Below are positions 59,315 to 64,000 of a stretch of DNA of 64,000 nt, in pieces. Below the pieces are notes generated by a model, which ran no database searches, was not told the DNA's origin, and saw nothing but the letters and a program-made list of their open reading frames with translations. A program made the position numbers and the translations under genes. Source of the DNA: Streptomyces sp. CA-210063. GTDB lineage: Bacteria > Actinomycetota > Actinomycetes > Streptomycetales > Streptomycetaceae. Numbering within the stretch: position 1 is the stretch's first letter; each line of letters opens with the position of its first letter. Location: contig NZ_CP102512.1 in assembly GCF_024612015.1 (NCBI RefSeq), forward strand, positions 1,426,001 to 1,490,000. Reading direction: 5' to 3'.

Positions 59315-59636
59315 CTCGTCTTGTTCCCATGCACCGGCATGGGGACTCGTCCCCGCACCGGGCCCGCCCGTACGTCACGAGTGGCTGCTTCCAGCGTGCC
59401 CCGCCGACTCCAGATGTGCGACCGGCTCAGCGGCCGGAGTGCGCAGACGCCGGGGTGAGGGCGACGTACTTACGCCCCGTGGAGGCGACGGGGGTCGGAC
59501 AAGGTCCCTCCCCTCGTAGCGTAGGGCCTGGATCGCCACCACAGACGAGATCCTCGTCAAGGCCCGACTCGTCCAGACCAGCGCGAAGAAAATCGTCAAT
59601 AACAACGCGAAGTAACGCAATCAGGATCACGAGACA
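59315..59636. other. Junction region at the start of the low-GC island; holds a doubtful small ORF
   Basis: 322 bases between the YihY gene and the P450 gene. The left two thirds are GC-rich; the last 70 bases are markedly A/T-richer (TCAATAACAACGCGAAGTAA). On the minus strand a 67-codon frame begins at GTG 59630, just after the P450 stop, and reads MILIALLRVVIDDFLRAGLD, then EDLVCGGDPGPTLRGEGPCP. It has no ribosome binding site. It may be a short peptide gene, an insertion-sequence scrap or chance. Confidence 0.4.
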
Positions 59637-60803
59637 CTAGTTCGCGCACTCAACCCAAATCGGGAGTTCCTCGAGACCGTTCATGACCGCAGTATCGTGG
59701 AAACGCAGCTCTGACGGCTCCACGGTCAGGCCGAAACTCGTGGTTCCCGAGAGAAAGGCGCGCAGGGCCTCCGCCGCAATCAGACGTGTGACTGGAATAC
59801 CAAGGCATGAATGCCGCCCGCGACCGAACGTCAGATATTCGACATCCCGACCGCGAGTGGGGTCAAACCTGTGAGCATCGGGAAATGCTGACGTGTCCCT
59901 GTTGCAAACGTCCACCCCGATGACGAGCAAAGTACCTGCGGGAACTGTGTACTGGCCTATCACGGATGACTCCTTCGTCATCCGATAGATCCCCCGCGCA
60001 ATCGGGCTCGCGTACCGCTGCACCTCATGGACGAGGCCAGGCAGCAGCGTCTCGTCATCGCGTACGAGACTCTGAGTACCTGGATCTTGCGCCAGGCAGA
60101 GGATTCCATTCGTAATCAGTGCCGCCAACACCTCGACACCCGATAGCGCGAGGAGTCGAGTGTTCGCCGCAACGTGTCGATCGTCGAGAGAAGGCAGTTC
60201 CGCCATCAGGTCCGACACGAGGTCATCGGCGGGGCGAGCACGCCTGTCGCGCACCCAGTCGACGAGCGTGGCGTCGAGTTCGCGCACCGGATATCCCTGG
60301 TAAACCGCGGTCCTCAGGGCCAAGACGAGGTGTGCGTCAAGTCCAAGCAATCGCGACATGACGCTGTCGGCGATGGGCACGCCGATCGAGGCGACGGCGT
60401 CGAGCCTCCCCAGGGTGAGAGCGCTCTCGATCGAGTGTTGGACATCCTGAATCAACTGGTCCGAGACATCGCGCACGCGAGCATCGATGACCCTCCGAAG
60501 TGCGCGCCGTACGCGACGATGCTCTTCCCCGTCGGTTTGGTTGACCGCGAAGACCATCTCGGACATCGAGTCCGGATGCGACTCGGCCGGCTCGTCGAAA
60601 ACGCTGGCCATGAGTTCGCCCGCACTGCCGTAGGTTTCGACGTCGGACAAGATGCGGGTGGCTTCGCTGTGATCGTTGATGAGCAGTCCCACTCCTGCCG
60701 TTCCCATGCGCATCGGAACGATGGTGGCTGCTGGATCCGCCGACCCTCGCGAAATAGTCCGCTCATCGAGTGTCTTGCGGAAGAGAATGTTGCCGTCAGA
60801 CAC
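59637..60803 (-). CDS. Cytochrome P450 of the RiPP-like cluster
   Basis: A 388-residue soluble P450. The haem loop FGRGRHSCLG places the ligand cysteine at C333; the K-helix ExxR is HEVQRYASP. The I-helix, usually (A/G)Gx(D/E)TT, reads LSGVEVLAALI: the acid is present, but the threonines that guide oxygen activation are replaced by Val and Leu. P450s without this Thr often do cross-linking or other non-standard oxidations. The start overlaps the DUF5825-like gene by eight bases. With the radical SAM enzyme it would modify a peptide; the substrate is not visible. Base composition is much lower in GC than in the genes to its left. Confidence 0.9.
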   Translation of the reverse strand: MSDGNILFRKTLDERTISRGSADPAATIVPMRMGTAGVGLLINDHSEATRILSDVETYGSAGELMASVFDEPAESHPDSMSEMVFAVNQTDGEEHRRVRRALRRVIDARVRDVSDQLIQDVQHSIESALTLGRLDAVASIGVPIADSVMSRLLGLDAHLVLALRTAVYQGYPVRELDATLVDWVRDRRARPADDLVSDLMAELPSLDDRHVAANTRLLALSGVEVLAALITNGILCLAQDPGTQSLVRDDETLLPGLVHEVQRYASPIARGIYRMTKESSVIGQYTVPAGTLLVIGVDVCNRDTSAFPDAHRFDPTRGRDVEYLTFGRGRHSCLGIPVTRLIAAEALRAFLSGTTSFGLTVEPSELRFHDTAVMNGLEELPIWVECAN

Positions 60804-61368
60804 ACCAGACTCCTTGCCTTACGGCAATACCCACACAGTGGTCGCCGGAACGAAAGACGAGGTCGTGCAATTCAAGAGCGTGCAGACTGGCCGCCTCTAC
60901 GGGGGTGATCGTGTGCCCCCAACCGCTTGCGTCAAGAACGGCTGCCGCCGGTTCCGAGCGGTCGATATCGATACGGCGACGCTCCCCGTAGCGTGTGTCC
61001 TCAACGGCTAGGAACGTCGGACCGCGTCGAACGACAAGGGACTCTCCCTGCTGCGCCGACCACGCGAAGGTGCCGTCCGACTGCCGTGGCGGGTCGAGGT
61101 GGCGAAGGCACCCGACCTCGAGGGCACCACAGTCGCCGCTCCACGAAACCCGCAAACCAACGCCGCGCGCGTCGCGGAGGAGCGCGATCAGGGAGACGAG
61201 TTCGCGATCGCCCATCTCCGACATGGCAAAATGACCGACCAGTCGCACCCCGGCGTATCCCGACCGGGTCAGGGTGACGAGATCCTCCCTGCTCTGCATC
61301 GAGTGGAGATTCACTGACGCGAAGAGCCTTCGTCGGTTCGACCGCCGCTCTGCTGTCTGTTGCGTCAC
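60796..61368 (-). CDS. DUF5825-like RiPP-associated protein
   Basis: A 190-residue cytoplasmic protein: LFASVNLHSMQSREDLVTLT start, LVSLIALLRDARGVGLRVSW, LRHLDPP, SLVVRRGPTFLAVEDTRYGE, RRRIDID, and a short C-terminal hydrophobic end. The pattern of a helix rich in leucine, W, LxHLxPP and RRGPxFLxVxD matches my memory of DUF5825 proteins, which regularly sit next to radical SAM RiPP C-methyltransferases. Their function is unknown; they may bind the precursor peptide or assist the radical enzyme. The start overlaps the radical SAM stop (ATGA) and the end overlaps the P450 start, so all three are translated together. Confidence 0.6.
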   Translation of the reverse strand: MTQQTAERRSNRRRLFASVNLHSMQSREDLVTLTRSGYAGVRLVGHFAMSEMGDRELVSLIALLRDARGVGLRVSWSGDCGALEVGCLRHLDPPRQSDGTFAWSAQQGESLVVRRGPTFLAVEDTRYGERRRIDIDRSEPAAAVLDASGWGHTITPVEAASLHALELHDLVFRSGDHCVGIAVRQGVWCV

Positions 61369-63290
61369 CAGCGCAGTCCTGTCGCGAGCGCCAAATAGGT
61401 GGCATCCTCATGAAAAATGATTCCGAGCTCCATCCAATTCTTGAGGAGCTCTTCGAGCTGGCCTTCCGGCGCTGCAATCCCGAGCGAGGACATCGTGGAA
61501 GCGAGTGCGGGAAGCGTTTTACCCTTGGCCAGTGCACGGTAGGCCTCGGCCTCGAGACCCGGATGAAGCACCACCTCACGGGAGGGCCAGGTGGACCGGT
61601 CGTCGACGACGACGAGGGAGTCGTCCGGCGCCGGCAGAACGACCAGCCGAGAAATGGATGCGTTGGCCCTCCAGTCCGCGACCGCTTCGCGCAACATCTC
61701 ATACATTTCAGGTGATATGCCGGCGGGCGCGGACTCAAACACGTAGACGACGTCATCGAGGGCATCCACGACCCCCTCGTAAGCGCTCACCAGGTTGCGC
61801 GAGGGACCGAGCACCTGGAGACCGAGTTCTGGATCGTCGAAGTAGGGGCTGAAGCGTTCCAGTTTGATCGGGAACACCCCGGCGGGCGGCGTCAGATGAT
61901 GGAGGGATGGGAGCGAGTCGATCAACGCCGCATAGTCGCGGTCCTGCTCCCCGGGGAAGCCCACAAGGATGTTCCACGACGGATAGATCCTGCTGGTGGC
62001 ACAGTCTCGCAGGAATCGCACGTTCTGCCACCCGGTCACCCCCTTGCGCATGATGCGCAGGATGGGTGTACAGAGGCTTTCGACACCCGGTTGCAGTTGA
62101 GTGAAACCGGCGCGCGCAAGGGACTCGAGTTGACCGAAATTAAGGTTCGACTTCACCTCGGCGAACAACCGGACGTCCCATTCAGCGGGCAGCGCCATAT
62201 CCGTGGTCAGTCGAACCACATGGTCGGGCGCCAAAATGTTGTCAGAAAACACCAGGTCAAGCACGTTGTGCCGACGGACAGCCCGGCTGGCCTCCGCTTG
62301 CACGCGCTCGGCAGGCTTTGCGCGATGGGCCATGGCCGACCCGTTCAAGCCGCAGAATGTGCAATGGTGCTTCGCACCCCACCAGCATCCGCGGCTGGCC
62401 TCCAGAGGAATCTTGACATCGATGAGTTGGGCGGCCGGAGACTTCCGCAGATCGCGGAAATAGTGATCGTAGACGGGCTCCGGCACCGCGTTCATCGAGA
62501 CGGGTGTCGGTCCGATGGGGTTGCTTACCGAGGCTCCATCGATGTCGGATCGCCAGCACAGGCCAGGCACGGCACGCAGCAGTTTGTCGTGTCCGTTCTC
62601 GTCACCGCTACGACGTCCTGCGATGTGGGCGATGAGTGGCGCGATCGAGCGCTCCGCCTCGCCCCGGATCACGTAGTCGAACTCCGCGCGAGCGCGGTGG
62701 ACTGCCGTACCTTGAACGCCGTCGCAGTTCGCCCCGCCGAGCATCGTGACGATGCTCGGGGACAACTCCTTGACGCGGTGCGCGAGCGCGAACGAGGCAA
62801 TGTTCTGATCGAACGTCGTCGTCAACCCCAGGACATCGACGCCTGACGTTACGAGATCTCGGGCCAACTCGTCGACGAAGGCGGGCGCCGCGCGGAACAT
62901 CGCACAATAGGCATCAACGTGCTCACTGTCGCTCACGAGGTCATAGAAACTCGTGTGACGTGGGTCGGTACCGGGGCGGAAGCAGCTGGAGAAGACCCAT
63001 TCGCCGACCCCGAACACCTCGGCATCGACGATCAGTTCGTAGTGCTCACGTTCGAGGCCCACCTCCCGGACCAGGAAGTCGAGCCACCGAATATTGGCAT
63101 AGACGACGTCGAGCTTCTCAACTTCTCCGCGCTGCTCGAACAACGGAGCGATCGTGCTCAGCGCCAGTGAGGGCATGTCCACCACGGCCCAGGGCATGCA
63201 GACCAACGCAACCGAAAGGGCATCCTCGTGCACGACCGGCGGGTTGAGATCCAGCACCGGTCGTTTGTGCCCGATCTGCATCAATTCCAC
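61365..63290 (-). CDS. B12-dependent radical SAM C-methyltransferase of RiPP maturation
   Basis: A 641-residue enzyme. Residues 25-230 form a cobalamin-binding Rossmann-like domain (ALVCMPWAVVDMPSLALSTI; MLGGANCDGVQG; YVIRGEAERSIAPLI). The radical SAM core follows with the [4Fe-4S] cysteines C302, C310 and C313 in RGCWWGAKHHCTFCGLNG, a C-x7-C-x2-C spacing and a sequence typical of the RiPP maturation radical SAM C-methyltransferase family (TIGR03975). FAEVKSNLNFGQL, GVESLCTPILRIMRKG and NILVGFPGE complete the barrel. Such enzymes add methyl groups to unactivated carbons of peptides. The start is ATG 63290, 25 bp after the exporter's stop. No precursor gene fits between its neighbours. Confidence 0.92.
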   Translation of the reverse strand: MELMQIGHKRPVLDLNPPVVHEDALSVALVCMPWAVVDMPSLALSTIAPLFEQRGEVEKLDVVYANIRWLDFLVREVGLEREHYELIVDAEVFGVGEWVFSSCFRPGTDPRHTSFYDLVSDSEHVDAYCAMFRAAPAFVDELARDLVTSGVDVLGLTTTFDQNIASFALAHRVKELSPSIVTMLGGANCDGVQGTAVHRARAEFDYVIRGEAERSIAPLIAHIAGRRSGDENGHDKLLRAVPGLCWRSDIDGASVSNPIGPTPVSMNAVPEPVYDHYFRDLRKSPAAQLIDVKIPLEASRGCWWGAKHHCTFCGLNGSAMAHRAKPAERVQAEASRAVRRHNVLDLVFSDNILAPDHVVRLTTDMALPAEWDVRLFAEVKSNLNFGQLESLARAGFTQLQPGVESLCTPILRIMRKGVTGWQNVRFLRDCATSRIYPSWNILVGFPGEQDRDYAALIDSLPSLHHLTPPAGVFPIKLERFSPYFDDPELGLQVLGPSRNLVSAYEGVVDALDDVVYVFESAPAGISPEMYEMLREAVADWRANASISRLVVLPAPDDSLVVVDDRSTWPSREVVLHPGLEAEAYRALAKGKTLPALASTMSSLGIAAPEGQLEELLKNWMELGIIFHEDATYLALATGLRW

Positions 63291-63315
63291 TTCGGCTCCT
63301 CATCGTTGGCCTGTT

Positions 63316-64000
63316 TCAGGATGCCTTTTGGTCGGCGGGCTTCTCGATCTCGGTGGTCACCCGCGCCCCGCGGAAGAGCACCGGGAGCCACAGGAGACAT
63401 GCCAGCAGGGGGACCGCGGCGTAGGTGGCCATGCCCACGCTGGATCCGAACCCGTCCATGAGCGTGCCGAGGACGAGATAGCCGATGCCGATGAGCACCG
63501 ACTCCACGAATGCGATCATCGACAGCAGGCTCGCCCGGTGGCGCGACGGCACGGCCTCATTGAACACGTTGTCCACGAGCACCGCGGTGATCTCGGGAAT
63601 CCCGGCCAGGACCAGGAACGCGGCGATGGTGACCCAGACAAGGCCGAGGCCGCTCAGGCCGAGTGCCACGGCGAGCGTCACGAGTGACACCGGGATGACG
63701 ATCCGATACCCGATGCGCCGGTTCGCGCGGTCCGACAGCAAGGGAACGAGTCCGCCGACGAAGAATCCCGCCGCTATGACCACGCTCACCACTGCGGTGC
63801 CCGCTCCCTGATCGGAGAGGGTCTTCTGCGTGAAAATGATGTACGGCGTCAAAGTCGCGTGCATCAATCCGGACACCACGACAAGCGTCACGAGCGCGGG
63901 CGTGGCGACCCGAAGCATCGCCCGCCATGCTGTGGCGTCGCTGTGCGCCTCGGCTCCGTCCTGCTCGTCCACCGCGTCCGCGCCGCGGATCTCGGGCACC
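63316..64000 (-). CDS. MFS exporter of the RiPP-like cluster, N-terminal half outside the window
   Basis: The visible 228 residues are the C-terminal half of an MFS permease: a cytoplasmic loop (MPEIRGADAVDEQDGAEAHS) and six membrane segments (TPALVTLVVVSGLMHATLTP; VVSVVIAAGFFVGGLVPLLS; IVIPVSLVTLAVALGLSGLG; VTIAAFLVLAGIPEITAVLV; SLLSMIAFVESVLIGIGYLV; YAAVPLLACLLWLPVLF). The Met near 63999 is within the central loop, not a start. It is the most upstream gene seen in the operon and probably exports the finished peptide product or confers self-resistance. Confidence 0.85.
   Translation of the reverse strand, partial: VPEIRGADAVDEQDGAEAHSDATAWRAMLRVATPALVTLVVVSGLMHATLTPYIIFTQKTLSDQGAGTAVVSVVIAAGFFVGGLVPLLSDRANRRIGYRIVIPVSLVTLAVALGLSGLGLVWVTIAAFLVLAGIPEITAVLVDNVFNEAVPSRHRASLLSMIAFVESVLIGIGYLVLGTLMDGFGSSVGMATYAAVPLLACLLWLPVLFRGARVTTEIEKPADQKAS

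Noticed and set aside
59375..59620. A minus-strand frame starting Met-Arg-Tyr beside the P450, like biarylitide pentapeptide precursors
   Set aside because: There is no stop after five codons, no ribosome binding site, and the following text is a long hydrophobic and then Arg/Pro/Ser-rich frame.

Overview
The window is high-GC actinobacterial DNA, almost certainly a Streptomyces chromosome. The signs are strong third-position G/C, GTG and TTG starts, many four-base ATGA gene overlaps, GC-rich hairpin terminators, and Streptomyces-typical families: an AfsK-like kinase with a PQQ propeller, OpcA, a FusB-type EF-G paralogue, I36 inhibitors, and secreted GH16 and GH43 enzymes. No rRNA, tRNA or CRISPR array was seen. 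All family calls come from reading motifs; no database was searched.

Layout. 0.3-5.5 kb: serine hydrolase, membrane Ser/Thr kinase, and a secreted GH16-CBM6 glucanase behind a perfect LacI-type palindrome. 5.5-8.1 kb: an intact IS200/IS605 element (tnpA HUH transposase plus tnpB) between two broken genes, an AraC regulator remnant and the 3' end of a transketolase gene. 8.1-12.7 kb: oxidative pentose phosphate operon tal-zwf-opcA-gnd, whose tkt has been lost. 12.8-19.9 kb: phosphotransferase, a catalase-like/alpha-dioxygenase fusion, a nitroreductase-like protein and a repeat-rich membrane protein. 19.9-25.2 kb: a shikimate/quinate catabolic module (3-dehydroshikimate dehydratase, shikimate dehydrogenase, TetR, MHS transporter) with operator-like palindromes. 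25.4-29.9 kb: small membrane protein, PPOX oxidoreductase, then TetR-MFS-serine hydrolase. 30.0-33.3 kb: lysine/saccharopine operon.

33.5-41.4 kb holds the most coherent unusual system: a GTP cyclohydrolase II with Met at the Tyr position that controls product identity, a creatininase-family hydrolase, a 6-pyruvoyltetrahydropterin synthase homologue lacking one of the usual zinc-site histidines, a zinc-type dehydrogenase, a glycosyltransferase, a methyltransferase, a flippase-like membrane protein and a CDP-alcohol phosphatidyltransferase. Together they look like a pathway making a GTP-derived, glycosylated and perhaps lipid-linked molecule. It resembles the S. coelicolor SCO6650-6655 neighbourhood as I recall it; I know no product.

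41.5-46.6 kb: quinone-oxidoreductase-like protein, GlxA-type regulator, and a LacI-SDR-Gfo/Idh/MocA sugar-alcohol module. 46.7-59.3 kb: NlpC/P60 peptidase, a 1304-residue XRE-STAND-WD40 protein, two tandem I36 inhibitors, lipoprotein, GH43 arabinofuranosidase, FusB-type EF-G and a YihY membrane protein. From about 59.6 kb to the right edge, base composition drops sharply and a minus-strand operon begins: MFS exporter (cut by the edge), RiPP-type B12 radical SAM C-methyltransferase, a DUF5825-like protein and a cytochrome P450. This looks like one end of a recently acquired ribosomal-peptide cluster; its precursor gene is not visible.

A GC-rich intergenic repeat (core CCCCGCGCCCCT) occurs four times at gene ends and probably doubles as a terminator.
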